Of a stretch of DNA of 64,000 bases, positions 1 through 7,301 are shown piece by piece. This DNA is from a virus. Below the pieces are notes generated by a model, which saw only the letters and a list, made by a program, of their open reading frames with translations, did no database searches and was not told where the DNA came from. Both the position numbers and the translations under genes were made by a program. Each line of letters begins with the position of its first letter. Position 1 is the stretch's first letter. Where the stretch lies: IMG/VR virus record IMGVR_UViG_3300031712_000006, positions 1 to 64,000 of that record. One strand, written 5' to 3'.

Positions 1-664
1 CTTTATTGGATCGAACCTCGTCCACCATCGATTGAATGTAGTCAGTGTCGACGAAGTACTTCACGAAACCATATAGAACCCACACGCCCACGAACCGGTC
101 CGTGAACCACCCATTAAGGTTGGCCCCATTCTTCTCTATCTTCTTACCAATCCCAGCCTCGGAGCCAAGATACTCCTCCAATACCCAGTCGATATGGTAG
201 TCATCATCCTCCCTGACGAAACGGTCCTGGATCTTACGAGCGTCCTTGGCTACTTTGAGGATGGATTCAATACTCGGTAGGTCGTAGACAGCCTCAATGA
301 GCCCACCCCTTCGAGGCTTCTTATCTGCAAGATCCTCGATGAGTTGGTCAAATTCACTCTGAGCCTTCTTGAACAGCTTGGCGCCTTCCTGAACTAACGC
401 CATGAGCTGATCCAGCTCCTGAACTCGTTTCTCTATCCGATCTGCAGAGACCAATATCTGGGGGGCTTCTAACGGTTCTGCCAGCCTTCTGAATATCGGG
501 ACTAGGTACAAGCACTTGGCCTTGTACCAACGAACTAGCTTGACATCTTCCCTGATGTATACTTCTGCATCCTCAAGAGGTAGTTGATCACTGGTTTCGG
601 TGAGCCAACTCTCGGCAGCCTTCTTGTAACGGAGCACCACCACCTCAACAATGGGATCTGACAT
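1..664 (-). CDS. Phage protein, 3' end cut by window edge
   Basis: The minus-strand frame is open from ATG 664 to base 1 and runs off the window, so at least 221 residues are present. The product starts MSDPIVEVVVLRYKKAAESW, which resembles the N-terminal motif (M-x-D-x-I-x-x-VA-x-RY) of four other proteins in this window. The middle is charged and helical (EKRVQELDQLMALVQE). I recognise no family. The ATG lies 9 bases after the stop of the next gene upstream, with GGAG ahead of it, so the two are probably co-translated. Confidence 0.75.
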   Translation of the reverse strand, partial: MSDPIVEVVVLRYKKAAESWLTETSDQLPLEDAEVYIREDVKLVRWYKAKCLYLVPIFRRLAEPLEAPQILVSADRIEKRVQELDQLMALVQEGAKLFKKAQSEFDQLIEDLADKKPRRGGLIEAVYDLPSIESILKVAKDARKIQDRFVREDDDYHIDWVLEEYLGSEAGIGKKIEKNGANLNGWFTDRFVGVWVLYGFVKYFVDTDYIQSMVDEVRSNK

Positions 665-673
665 AGCTAACCT

Positions 674-1903
674 CTACTCCTTTGCCACGTCAATGAGAAC
701 GCGCGCTTCTTCTGTCATCGGAAGTCGATATCCAATGGCCCCAGCACCACCTGTCGAGACATTGTTGTTGGACCAATCGTCCCCGTCAGCCCCGTTATTC
801 TTGACATACCAGAAGTAGTTATCACCGGGTTCAATAACTACCCACGTCCCACCCCCATATCCGAGTGCAGTCTTGTCAATCCAGATCTGCTCACCTGGGG
901 GTCGATGTCCTGTACCTTGTACATAGTACTCTGACTTTGCACAAAGCTTATACAAGTTTCCCTGAGCCTCACGCTTCGTATTAGCCTTTTCACGGCGTAT
1001 TCTGGCCGCCTCTTTGACTTCAGCGCAGACACTAGGATCAGAGTGAACCACCTTATAGACTAGCTCGTCCTCATCATTGTCCCAATGGTCTACTAAGTAA
1101 CCATCACCAGCATCTACCCACGCCCCGCAGTTTAAGCAATGATCCCCTCTACGATTAGGCCTCTTCGCTTTCTCGGTAGGTGTCCTCTCCACCTTTTCAG
1201 CCTTCCATTTCTCAGCTCTCGCCCGCTCTTCACTCTCGAGATACTCAATTAGCTTCTTTACTTGAGCTTCCTTAACCTGATGGACTGGAGCCCACCAGAA
1301 ACTCCCTTGACCATTGAATGTTACCGGTACCAGCTTTTTGATATCATCCTTGAAGTCATAGGTCTTTCCAGAGACTACGAACAAGTAGCTCCCGTTATTG
1401 GTCCCCACGTTAATCTGCAAGCTCGGGAACTTGCGCGGAATTATACTAGACAGATCAGCAAGGGACTTGGCCACAAGCCTACCCTGGTCCTCAATCGCGT
1501 CCAGGAGCTTACTAAACTCTACTGGTTTGATATTCTGCACATAGAACTTCGAGAACTCTGGGCCATAATCCCCACCAGACATGTTAATCAACACCCTCAG
1601 ATCAGTAAGAGCTCCTGTCAATTGAGCACCATCGACCCCGATGGGACTAAAGATCAATCCAGTAACCCGTATATGGATCGCTTTACTGAGCAGCTTTTTG
1701 GCTTCCTCAATCCTGACCGCCTTAGCATCCGCTGGCTCTTCCACCTTCACAGGGTTGGGGCCAAATTTCCCATTGACCGCATCAACCTTCTTCTGAAGAT
1801 TCTTAATCTTCAGAGGGGTCATTTTCGCTTTGGATTCCCACCAAGTGTGGTCATGACCGCGATACTCGAATTTCCCACGTAGGTAAGGGATCAAGTCCTT
1901 CAT
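674..1903 (-). CDS. Large phage protein, 5' end displaced by an inserted element
   Basis: A 409-residue frame from an internal ATG. Sequence in the same frame upstream of this ATG also looks coding (VASRFIEASAPISVKEV) until a TGA inside the 138-bp element at 1996-2133. Beyond the element an ATG at 2161 begins MSADLIQRV, which joins cleanly to ASRF if the element and one copy of its 9-bp flanking repeat are removed. The intact protein would therefore have started MSADLIQRVASRFIEA, the same N-terminal motif as the three metallopeptidases. A cysteine pair (CLNC) with later His and Cys residues near residues 260-300 may bind zinc. No family recognised. It may still be translated from 1903, but it would lack its N-terminal motif. 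Confidence 0.75.
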   Translation of the reverse strand: MKDLIPYLRGKFEYRGHDHTWWESKAKMTPLKIKNLQKKVDAVNGKFGPNPVKVEEPADAKAVRIEEAKKLLSKAIHIRVTGLIFSPIGVDGAQLTGALTDLRVLINMSGGDYGPEFSKFYVQNIKPVEFSKLLDAIEDQGRLVAKSLADLSSIIPRKFPSLQINVGTNNGSYLFVVSGKTYDFKDDIKKLVPVTFNGQGSFWWAPVHQVKEAQVKKLIEYLESEERARAEKWKAEKVERTPTEKAKRPNRRGDHCLNCGAWVDAGDGYLVDHWDNDEDELVYKVVHSDPSVCAEVKEAARIRREKANTKREAQGNLYKLCAKSEYYVQGTGHRPPGEQIWIDKTALGYGGGTWVVIEPGDNYFWYVKNNGADGDDWSNNNVSTGGAGAIGYRLPMTEEARVLIDVAKE

Positions 1904-1986
1904 CTTGTCATAAGGCCCAGAGACTTCAATCCTTCCGTCAACTTCCTTTACGGAGATAGGCGCTGATGCCTCGATGAATCTTGACG

Positions 1987-2142
1987 CTACTCTCTCTTTG
2001 CCTCAAAAGTATGAGACCCTCCTAACCGGAGGCTTTAGCGAGTGGTCGTAACCCTCGCTTTTGGTCGAAGGAATGAGACCTGATTCCAGCGTAATAGAAC
2101 TTATTCAAAAGTCAACCCTTTTGAGGCAAAGCCCTACTCTCT
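1987..2142. repeat. 9-bp direct repeats flanking an insertion
   Basis: CTACTCTCT occurs at 1987-1995 and again at 2134-2142, exactly bordering the 138-bp element. This is the pattern of a target-site duplication. The repeat is part of the coding sequence that the element splits. Confidence 0.75.
1996..2133. mobile_element. 138-bp MITE-like structured element
   Basis: The ends are 14-bp perfect inverted repeats, CTTTGCCTCAAAAG at 1996-2009 and its complement at 2118-2131, followed by two extra bases. Inside are three predicted hairpins: CCTCC-loop-GGAGG, a bulged hairpin at 2038-2058 (GCGAG, bulged T, GGT, loop CGTA, ACC, CTCGC), and GGTC/GACC. There is no coding capacity. With the 9-bp flanking duplication and the interrupted frame, a non-autonomous transposable element is the best reading. 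A related, decayed copy lies at 60727-60885. A self-splicing intron is less likely given the terminal inverted repeats and duplication. Confidence 0.7.
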
Positions 2143-2161
2143 GAATCAGATCAGCAGACAT
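2143..2161 (-). pseudogene. Detached 5' end of the 674-1903 gene
   Basis: ATG 2161 begins MSADLIQRV and then enters the inserted element, so the reading frame is broken. By junction reconstruction this is the original start of the neighbouring protein. It matches N-termini such as MTDPIALRVAARY elsewhere in the window. Confidence 0.6.
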
Positions 2162-2230
2162 ACGTACCCGCAGTTATCAATAGATCAAAAGAAGTGTCCT
2201 TCTTGTAAACCCGGTGGTAGTGTACCACCC

Positions 2231-3019
2231 GTGGCCGACGAAGATTACGAATTATTCTGGAAGGTGGTCCGGCCCAATCGTAGGCAAAGCCCGCCCCAGC
2301 CGGACCCACCCAACCCGTGCGCCGAGATCCCCGTATCGAACAGGCGTATGCCACGATGGCCAGTAGACCCTGAGCTACTCACCCGTAATATAGAGTTACC
2401 AATGGAGCATGGGGAATTTGTCCCTGACTTCGAAGGCCCAGAGGGGAACGTGGCTCCTCAAAGTGAATTCGAGAGACAAGCCGTTCTTCGAAGTCAGGTC
2501 TGGCTTGGAGAGATCAGACGCCACCTCTCAAGAACCACTACCGCTGCTGCTATCTGGACTCGTGCGGGAGATGCCATCAGAGTACGAATTAGCGAGTACT
2601 CGAGAACCCCAGGAGCCAACCTAGAGGGTGTCGATGACATCATCCGGCAAGAGCTTGCACCTATCCTAACTCTCATCAGAAGAGATGGAGAGGGGGTACT
2701 ACCTGAAGCTTTGAACCATTTGTTTAGCCCAAGCCCGGTCGCCCAAGCTATTCAACAAGAACGTAATGTTCAGAGTCTCCTGGACCGAGTAGTACCAGGA
2801 TCCCATTTTGAATCTTCCTGGAGGACCCCGGATGCTGGACCCTACCAGCTCAGGAACCTCGTCACCGCCTTCCGAAACCTAGGTATCCCAGTCGACGTCT
2901 ACCTCCAACTTGGGGACCTCCCTGCTTCTGCAGTCTTGACGGTAGTCATCGACGACCAAACCATCCGCCTCGAGACCACCGACGGTGTCACAGAGGTCAG
3001 GATCTTTGATCGATTGTGA
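2231..3019 (+). CDS. Hypothetical protein, proline-rich N-terminus
   Basis: 262 residues from a GTG start. The frame stays open far upstream and reads ...KKCPSCKPGG just before the GTG, so the real start could be further 5' and include a CPSC zinc motif, but no ATG is available there. The product has a proline-rich N-terminal segment, a helical middle (residues about 85-170) and a C-terminal part of alternating strands. A palindrome GGTGGTAGTGTACCACC precedes the GTG and contains GTGTA, like the class B start motif. Function unknown. Confidence 0.7.
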   Translation: MADEDYELFWKVVRPNRRQSPPQPDPPNPCAEIPVSNRRMPRWPVDPELLTRNIELPMEHGEFVPDFEGPEGNVAPQSEFERQAVLRSQVWLGEIRRHLSRTTTAAAIWTRAGDAIRVRISEYSRTPGANLEGVDDIIRQELAPILTLIRRDGEGVLPEALNHLFSPSPVAQAIQQERNVQSLLDRVVPGSHFESSWRTPDAGPYQLRNLVTAFRNLGIPVDVYLQLGDLPASAVLTVVIDDQTIRLETTDGVTEVRIFDRL

Positions 3020-3029
3020 CTTAGTTAGG

Positions 3030-3296
3030 ATGAAAGCAACTGACGCATATGCATACAACCGAGCTAAACCCGGTGACAAGTTCCTAGGCTTCAAGGGGCA
3101 AATGGTAGAGGACCATGAAGCGATATGGGTCACACCTACTATGGTTCGTCTTGAGAATGGAATCTCTATCTCCCGTATTACTGGTAAAGTCATTGGCTAT
3201 ACCAACGGAGCGCTTCGAGATCTACCAAGCTACTTCCCAGCAACCAAACTCAACCTAGAACGAGCCGAGCGTATGCGCCAAGGCAAGACCCGGTGA
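3030..3296 (+). CDS. Small hypothetical protein (88 aa)
   Basis: Starts MKATDAYAYNRAKPGDKFLG, 10 bases after the stop of the preceding gene. The beta-rich first half (PGDKFLGF, VRLENGISISRITGKVIGY) and basic tail give no recognisable family. It sits directly upstream of the ATP-grasp gene, so the two are probably expressed together. Confidence 0.7.
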   Translation: MKATDAYAYNRAKPGDKFLGFKGQMVEDHEAIWVTPTMVRLENGISISRITGKVIGYTNGALRDLPSYFPATKLNLERAERMRQGKTR

Positions 3297-3299
3297 TCC

Positions 3300-4037
3300 A
3301 TGCTCGGTATTGAAAAGGCCTTCATCCAAGCGTCCCTTGAAACCAAGATGCCCATTGATGAGACAGCTTTCGCTGTTTGGTCTGGCTGCAGGATCTTGGA
3401 CATACCCACCCAACTATACACGTTCACCCGTGACATCCAAGGCGAGCTGACCAAGAATACCCTCGTTCACGGAGGGGTCCCCCACGTAGTAGCGGCCCTG
3501 AACCTTCTAGGAGTTCCTCTCCCCGAAGTCCAAGACTACCCACCAAGCCTCCAAGGGATCTTCGGCCGTCACATCAACCCATCTACCATGGGCTACCTAA
3601 GACGGCGCACCAGCTCGCGATCCATCTTTGTTAAGCCCCGGGGCGGGACCAAGCTATTCAATGGCTTCCTCTACTCAGGAAGCATCGAAGACCAGATCCG
3701 ATTGAACACCTTCGACGAAAACACTCCTATCTGGGAATCCAACGTCGTCAACTTCGTCTCCGAGTACCGAGTTCTCATCCACCAAGGCCTCATCTTCGCC
3801 TGCCGACACTACAAGGGGGACTGCTCTATCTTCCCCAACTTGGATGTGGCCACTCAAGCTATCAAGTGCTTCAAGGACGCTCCCGTCGGCTACTCTCTCG
3901 ACCTTGGTGTCACCGACGACGGTCGCACCCTCCTAGTCGAAGTCAACGACGCCTGGGCACTAGGTTGCTACGGGACCCCATCGATACCCTTCACTGAGAT
4001 GATCGTGAACCGGTGGAAGGAGATGGTAGGGGCCTAG
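3300..4037 (+). CDS. ATP-grasp enzyme, R2K clade type
   Basis: 245 residues. The C-terminal VEVNDAWALGCYG motif is characteristic of R2K-clade ATP-grasp proteins, which occur widely in phages. Upstream elements also fit: FVKPRGGTKLFNG as nucleotide-binding lysine region, SEYRVLIHQGLIFACRHYKGD, and VGYSLDLGV before the metal-binding acidic strand. Such enzymes ligate an amino-acid or peptide carboxylate to an amine using ATP; the substrate here is unknown. It follows the 3030 gene by 3 bases. Its last 47 bases overlap an antisense gene end. Confidence 0.8.
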   Translation: MLGIEKAFIQASLETKMPIDETAFAVWSGCRILDIPTQLYTFTRDIQGELTKNTLVHGGVPHVVAALNLLGVPLPEVQDYPPSLQGIFGRHINPSTMGYLRRRTSSRSIFVKPRGGTKLFNGFLYSGSIEDQIRLNTFDENTPIWESNVVNFVSEYRVLIHQGLIFACRHYKGDCSIFPNLDVATQAIKCFKDAPVGYSLDLGVTDDGRTLLVEVNDAWALGCYGTPSIPFTEMIVNRWKEMVGA

Positions 4038-4239
4038 CCCTCTCAATCATCTCGTGCCCTACATGCCTTTTCATCTCGCTGTTGAGCAAGCTAGGAAGGT
4101 CCACCAAGAACGTGTCCCCTACCTGACACATAGGGCATGTACAAGGGAGAATCATGAATACCTTGTATTCTTTCCGGAGACCCTCATCCCGGTAAGTTAC
4201 CTTGTCACCAACAGCTATGGCCCCTCTTGTAATAGTCAT
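3991..4239 (-). CDS. Small hypothetical protein (82 aa)
   Basis: Starts MTITRGAIAVGDKVTYRDEG at ATG 4239, six bases after a TAATA box, the spacing used by most minus-strand genes here. It contains CTCPMC, a possible metal knuckle. A longer in-frame start exists upstream, but the promoter spacing favours this one. The 3' end overlaps the ATP-grasp gene antisense. Confidence 0.6.
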   Translation of the reverse strand: MTITRGAIAVGDKVTYRDEGLRKEYKVFMILPCTCPMCQVGDTFLVDLPSLLNSEMKRHVGHEMIERARPLPSPSTGSRSSQ

Positions 4240-4245
4240 GTAGGC

Positions 4246-4263
4246 TATTACGCACCAGCTCAA
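4246..4263 (-). promoter_or_regulatory. Truncated class A start motif
   Basis: TAATA lies six bases before ATG 4239 with GCG ahead of it, but the TTGAGC that would serve as -35 is only 7 bases away instead of 17-18. It looks like a deleted version of the common promoter and may be weak or inactive. Confidence 0.4.
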
Positions 4264-4266
4264 CGT

Positions 4267-4533
4267 TTAGCAACAAGAAAGTTGAAAAGTAGTAGTCTTA
4301 TAGGTTTCAAGTCGGCCACCCTTAGAAGCAGCGGAAGCGCTGGCTCGAATGTACCCAGCCTCATAAAGACGCGACTGAAGACCCTCTCGGGTCTCAAAGG
4401 CAACGGGCCGTAGGTCAATCCGACTGGCCCCCGCCCACTCCCCCATCCCGTCAGTGAGTTCTACGATGGCCGCATGTTGCCCAACCAAGTACTCGACGGT
4501 CCCGTGAAACTTAGTGGTAGTAGTAGTAGCCAT
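4267..4533 (-). CDS. Small hypothetical protein (88 aa)
   Basis: Starts MATTTTTKFHGTVEYLVGQH, six bases after the TAATA of a class A promoter, which fixes the start. The first half looks beta-rich (HGTVEYLVGQHAAIVEL) and the C-terminus is basic and ends with two cysteines. No family recognised. Confidence 0.7.
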   Translation of the reverse strand: MATTTTTKFHGTVEYLVGQHAAIVELTDGMGEWAGASRIDLRPVAFETREGLQSRLYEAGYIRASASAASKGGRLETYKTTTFQLSCC

Positions 4534-4539
4534 GCTGAG

Positions 4540-4567
4540 TATTACGCGCGAGCTCCGATATTCTCAA
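4540..4567 (-). promoter_or_regulatory. Class A promoter
   Basis: Reading on the minus strand: TTGAGA, 17 bases ending CTCGCGCG, then TAATA, six bases before ATG 4533. Predicted transcription start is at or next to the ATG. Confidence 0.65.
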
Positions 4568-4576
4568 TCAATTAAA

Positions 4577-4613
4577 CCAAATGCGTTCCATGAGCATCAT
4601 GGAACGCATTTGG
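4577..4613. terminator. Perfect 16-bp stem terminator
   Basis: CCAAATGCGTTCCATG pairs perfectly with its complement across a 5-base loop. On the minus strand it follows the lipoprotein gene stop (4629) and is followed by TTTAATT, so it probably ends that transcript. Confidence 0.8.
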
Positions 4614-4628
4614 AAACCACCCTAATTG

Positions 4629-5483
4629 TCAGTAGCAGGTAATGGGGAACGTGTTCGAATAGGCCGGGCAAAGCCCGGGTTGCCCGTTGATGAGAAGGCC
4701 AGGAGTCAGGTCTTGGACAGTCAGGGTAATGGTGAAGTTGCCACTTGCATAGCAATACATCACCTGAGCCGCTGGGTTGCCCGATGTGGCTGGGTCTGTC
4801 GCAGGATTCCCGGTCAGAGTAAAGACATTTGTGTATGTAGCGCCTTGATACCAATAGGCACCGAGGTGGTTACTGGACCATGTGACAGTTTGTGGTGAGG
4901 TTGGGACGGTAACTCCCATGTTCAAGGAAAAGGTATCCCCTACATACTGAATAGGTGACCAAGCTTCTGAACTAGTATACCAGGCAATGCCGCTGCACTG
5001 ATAGGGTGCGCCTTGAGACACCGTGATGTTGGCCGTAACATTCCCTGAGTTTGGTCCAGCAACGTTGTTGTCGGTGCACACCACATTCATTTGAACTACA
5101 GCGCCATCAACTTGTAGCCCGTCTGCTTCGCCTCGACAGTTTTGGATGTTGCCATTGGCTTGCCCCCAAGAGTCTTGAGCCGAAAGCACCAAGGTACAGG
5201 TGTCATTTGGGTCAAGCCCACCAATGGATCCATTCACCTTTGCCCTACCATTGATGTCGGAATTAACCTGCCAAACACCAGTGGCTACTTGGCTGGGCAC
5301 CGGTGTTGGGGTGCAAGCTAGCGTGTATGCGATTTGAGTGATGTCCACTCCGGACGCGATTTGTATGCTTGCTTTGACTTCACCGAGGCCACTTTGCTCT
5401 GAAGATGAATTCTCAGACCCTGATTGCATTACTGAGCATGAGAGTACCAATAGCGCGAAAAAAGTAACGAATTTAGATAACAC
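4629..5483 (-). CDS. Predicted secreted lipoprotein (284 aa)
   Basis: The N-terminus is a lipoprotein signal: a charged start, hydrophobic TFFALLVL, then lipobox VLSC with the acylated cysteine at about residue 16. A Ser/Glu-rich linker follows. The mature part is beta-rich with many cysteines (TLACTP, TCTLVL, QNCRGE, VVCTDN) and Ig-like repeats. It probably coats the host surface after infection, or acts in lysis or superinfection exclusion, but this is inference. No class A motif precedes it. Confidence 0.75.
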   Translation of the reverse strand: MLSKFVTFFALLVLSCSVMQSGSENSSSEQSGLGEVKASIQIASGVDITQIAYTLACTPTPVPSQVATGVWQVNSDINGRAKVNGSIGGLDPNDTCTLVLSAQDSWGQANGNIQNCRGEADGLQVDGAVVQMNVVCTDNNVAGPNSGNVTANITVSQGAPYQCSGIAWYTSSEAWSPIQYVGDTFSLNMGVTVPTSPQTVTWSSNHLGAYWYQGATYTNVFTLTGNPATDPATSGNPAAQVMYCYASGNFTITLTVQDLTPGLLINGQPGLCPAYSNTFPITCY

Positions 5484-5526
5484 TTGTCTTCCCTTTTCTT
5501 GTTTTGAGTTGTTAAGCTAAGAGGTA

Positions 5527-5757
5527 CTAAGTTTTGGCCGTGTAAACAAGCTTGCCATACTTCTTGAGGTGCTTATGTGTGTATTCACCATCAAGATTAT
5601 GATGTGGGTGTCGCGGGTCATCATACTCCAACCGGCATCGCTTTTCATAAGACTTGAACCCAGGGCCAAGAATCACGAACGTAAAGCTCGGTCGCCCCGT
5701 AGCCGAGTTGTCACAATACCAGCGCTGACCAACCGAGAAAGGAGTGATTCTTGCCAT
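5527..5757 (-). CDS. Small hypothetical protein (76 aa)
   Basis: Starts MARITPFSVGQRWYCDNSAT, six bases after a class A TAATA box. A GTG two codons upstream is less likely. The basic, aromatic composition (KSYEKRCRLEYDDPRHPHHN) and FTFVILGPG strand suggest a small beta-fold. No family recognised. Confidence 0.7.
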   Translation of the reverse strand: MARITPFSVGQRWYCDNSATGRPSFTFVILGPGFKSYEKRCRLEYDDPRHPHHNLDGEYTHKHLKKYGKLVYTAKT

Positions 5758-5763
5758 GTCCAC

Positions 5764-5791
5764 TATTACGCGCGAGAGGGGTGGATCTCAA
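5764..5791 (-). promoter_or_regulatory. Class A promoter
   Basis: TTGAGA, 17-base spacer ending CTCGCGCG, TAATA, then six bases to ATG 5757. It also has the TTCTGG extension upstream of -35. Confidence 0.7.
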
Positions 5792-5829
5792 CCAGAATTG
5801 GAGTTAGTCACTCGGTCCAAGTAAGCTCT

Positions 5830-6315
5830 CTATCTCATTTTCGACGAGTACCCCTTCTCGGTCCTCGGCATCAGAATTAGCATTCGATGCTTAGCATAAG
5901 CATACACTGTGTGATGTTCTAGTGTGGTGTCAGCTCTTACTATGTCAGCAAATTTATCAAGGTTTTCGTGGTGATGCGCATTAGTGATCTGAGTGACTGC
6001 AGCGTCGAGGTCACTCACGCTAGCAAATTGAGTGATTGCGCCCTCGAAGTAACACCGCTCCCACGACCCAATCTTTGAGATGCGGTAGCACCCGAATAAC
6101 TCAGGGCTGGTCGGGTAGAACCTCCATTGAGGCTCGTGCCTTACTACCTCGAAGGCCCACGGAGTCCCCTGTTGGCAATCCTTCACCAACCCCTTGCTTT
6201 GCAGCTGACTACAGATGTTCTTGGCAGAAGGCGTAAGTGATGAAGCGTACACGCTAAACACGAAGTCTAGTACCAGGAGTGCTACTACCACTGGGAGGAT
6301 GATCTTTCTTGCCAT
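5830..6315 (-). CDS. Secreted or membrane-anchored protein (161 aa)
   Basis: The first 25 residues form a basic start plus hydrophobic IILPVVVALLVLDFVFSVYA, a signal peptide or membrane anchor ending in AxA-like residues. The rest carries cysteines (NICSQ, DCQQG, GCYRIS, RCYFEG) consistent with disulfides outside the cytoplasm. It is preceded by a class A promoter at the usual distance. Function unknown. Confidence 0.7.
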   Translation of the reverse strand: MARKIILPVVVALLVLDFVFSVYASSLTPSAKNICSQLQSKGLVKDCQQGTPWAFEVVRHEPQWRFYPTSPELFGCYRISKIGSWERCYFEGAITQFASVSDLDAAVTQITNAHHHENLDKFADIVRADTTLEHHTVYAYAKHRMLILMPRTEKGYSSKMR

Positions 6316-6321
6316 GCCCCT

Positions 6322-6349
6322 TATTACGCGCGAGAGGCACAGATCTCAA
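6322..6349 (-). promoter_or_regulatory. Class A promoter
   Basis: TTGAGA-N17-TAATA, six bases before ATG 6315. The -35 overlaps the stop codon of the small membrane-protein gene upstream. Confidence 0.7.
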
Positions 6350-6486
6350 TCAAATAAACGGATAACCCAGTAGGTAAAAATCATCCCGGAGAGTAGGTTC
6401 AAGAGGATTACTTCAACAGTCAGGTACGACTGGGTTATCTTAAGCACCGAGATGGTAAAGACAGTATTAGGCTCGTGGTTAGGCAT
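6346..6486 (-). CDS. Tiny membrane protein (46 aa)
   Basis: ATG 6486 overlaps the stop of the preceding gene (ATGCCTAA), suggesting translational coupling. The product starts MPNHEPNTVFTISVLKITQS and has one membrane helix (VEVILLNLLSGMIFTYWVI) near its end. Function unknown; size and topology fit a phage inner-membrane modulator. Confidence 0.6.
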   Translation of the reverse strand: MPNHEPNTVFTISVLKITQSYLTVEVILLNLLSGMIFTYWVIRLFD

Positions 6487-6724
6487 TCCCAAGTACCTTG
6501 CGGGCCGCTACCCCAATGTCAATGCCTTTGGGCACAGTCAGTGGCAAGCTACCCGAAGGGTTGAGAAGGGATCCGTTTGATACCGACCCTTCGACCTGAC
6601 CACATTCGAGGCATACCCGGAGCGTGGCCTCACCAATGATCTCCTGAGATCCTTCAGCCTTGATTGGAATAGTATGGGGAACGCTTCGGTGAGTATGCCA
6701 ACACGTGCTCTTGTCTTTGGGCAT
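6479..6724 (-). CDS. Small zinc-knuckle protein (81 aa)
   Basis: CWHTH in the first third and CLECGQ in the middle make a plausible four-ligand zinc site. The ATG follows the stop of the 6731-6973 gene by a few bases, and no separate promoter is needed, so it is the second gene of a three-gene operon. Confidence 0.65.
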   Translation of the reverse strand: MPKDKSTCWHTHRSVPHTIPIKAEGSQEIIGEATLRVCLECGQVEGSVSNGSLLNPSGSLPLTVPKGIDIGVAARKVLGNA

Positions 6725-6730
6725 GGGGTA

Positions 6731-6973
6731 TTACCTCGACGAGGTTGACGTCCTGACAAAGTTAGTTTGGAGAACTGTGCGAAGCTTGTTGACTACCAGA
6801 CGACCATCATACAGCTCAGCCATCTTATCCAGGAACTCTATGTTGTGCTCTGGGTCAACCCCATTGAGGGCGTTTTCCAGGATCTTACATGCAGCTTCGA
6901 TTGAGGCTGCATGCTCTCGGGCATCGGAGATAAGGCTCTTCATAGCCTCTTTTGGGTCTTGATTCTTCTTCAT
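6731..6973 (-). CDS. Small helical protein (80 aa)
   Basis: Starts MKKNQDPKEAMKSLISDARE at ATG 6973, six bases after a class A TAATA, and is almost entirely helical. The frame extends further upstream but only through the promoter. First gene of the minus operon 6973-6346. Confidence 0.7.
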   Translation of the reverse strand: MKKNQDPKEAMKSLISDAREHAASIEAACKILENALNGVDPEHNIEFLDKMAELYDGRLVVNKLRTVLQTNFVRTSTSSR

Positions 6974-6979
6974 GGTTAA

Positions 6980-7008
6980 TATTACGCGCGAGGATGGGCT
7001 GAACTCAA
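6980..7008 (-). promoter_or_regulatory. Class A promoter (divergent pair, left)
   Basis: TTGAGT, 18 bases, TAATA, six bases before ATG 6973. It faces the plus-strand copy at 7020-7047, giving back-to-back promoters. Confidence 0.6.
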
Positions 7009-7019
7009 CTAAAATTACG

Positions 7020-7047
7020 TTGAGATCTTTGACCACCGTGCGTAATA
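7020..7047 (+). promoter_or_regulatory. Class A promoter (divergent pair, right)
   Basis: On the plus strand: TTGAGA at 7020-7025, 17-base spacer ending GTGCG, TAATA at 7043-7047, then six bases to ATG 7054. This is the only clear plus-strand copy and shows the motif is not tied to one strand. Confidence 0.65.
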
Positions 7048-7053
7048 CAGGGT

Positions 7054-7296
7054 ATGAGATACCAACCAATTACGAATGCCCTGTTCTTTGCCGAGATTTC
7101 AATCAGGATGTACATGAACAACCAGATGAGCGGGATTCGACATAGCGAACAGGTACTCAGCCAAGTCAAACCAACTGATCGGTACCGTCACAATGGCCGC
7201 TCCTGCAGTCTAGAATCTAGGGTTAGACGATCCATCGCGCGCCGGCAGCAGAAGCTGGTAACCGCCGAGATGAAGCTGAGCGCACTCCTCGCCTAG
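7054..7296 (+). CDS. Small basic protein (80 aa)
   Basis: Starts MRYQPITNALFFAEISIRMY, exactly six bases after a class A TAATA box, which is the main support for the gene. The C-terminal half is arginine-rich (SRVRRSIARRQQKL) and may bind nucleic acid. It is divergent from the 6973 operon. Confidence 0.55.
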   Translation: MRYQPITNALFFAEISIRMYMNNQMSGIRHSEQVLSQVKPTDRYRHNGRSCSLESRVRRSIARRQQKLVTAEMKLSALLA

Positions 7297-7301
7297 TAAC
7301 C

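Noticed and set aside
1262-1882. 206-residue frame on the plus strand
   Set aside because: It is antisense to a well-supported gene whose codon pattern and N-terminal motif are convincing.
1996-2133. Self-splicing intron at the gene start
   Set aside because: The element has perfect terminal inverted repeats and a 9-bp target duplication and is far shorter than group I or II introns. cDNA would still be needed to exclude it fully.
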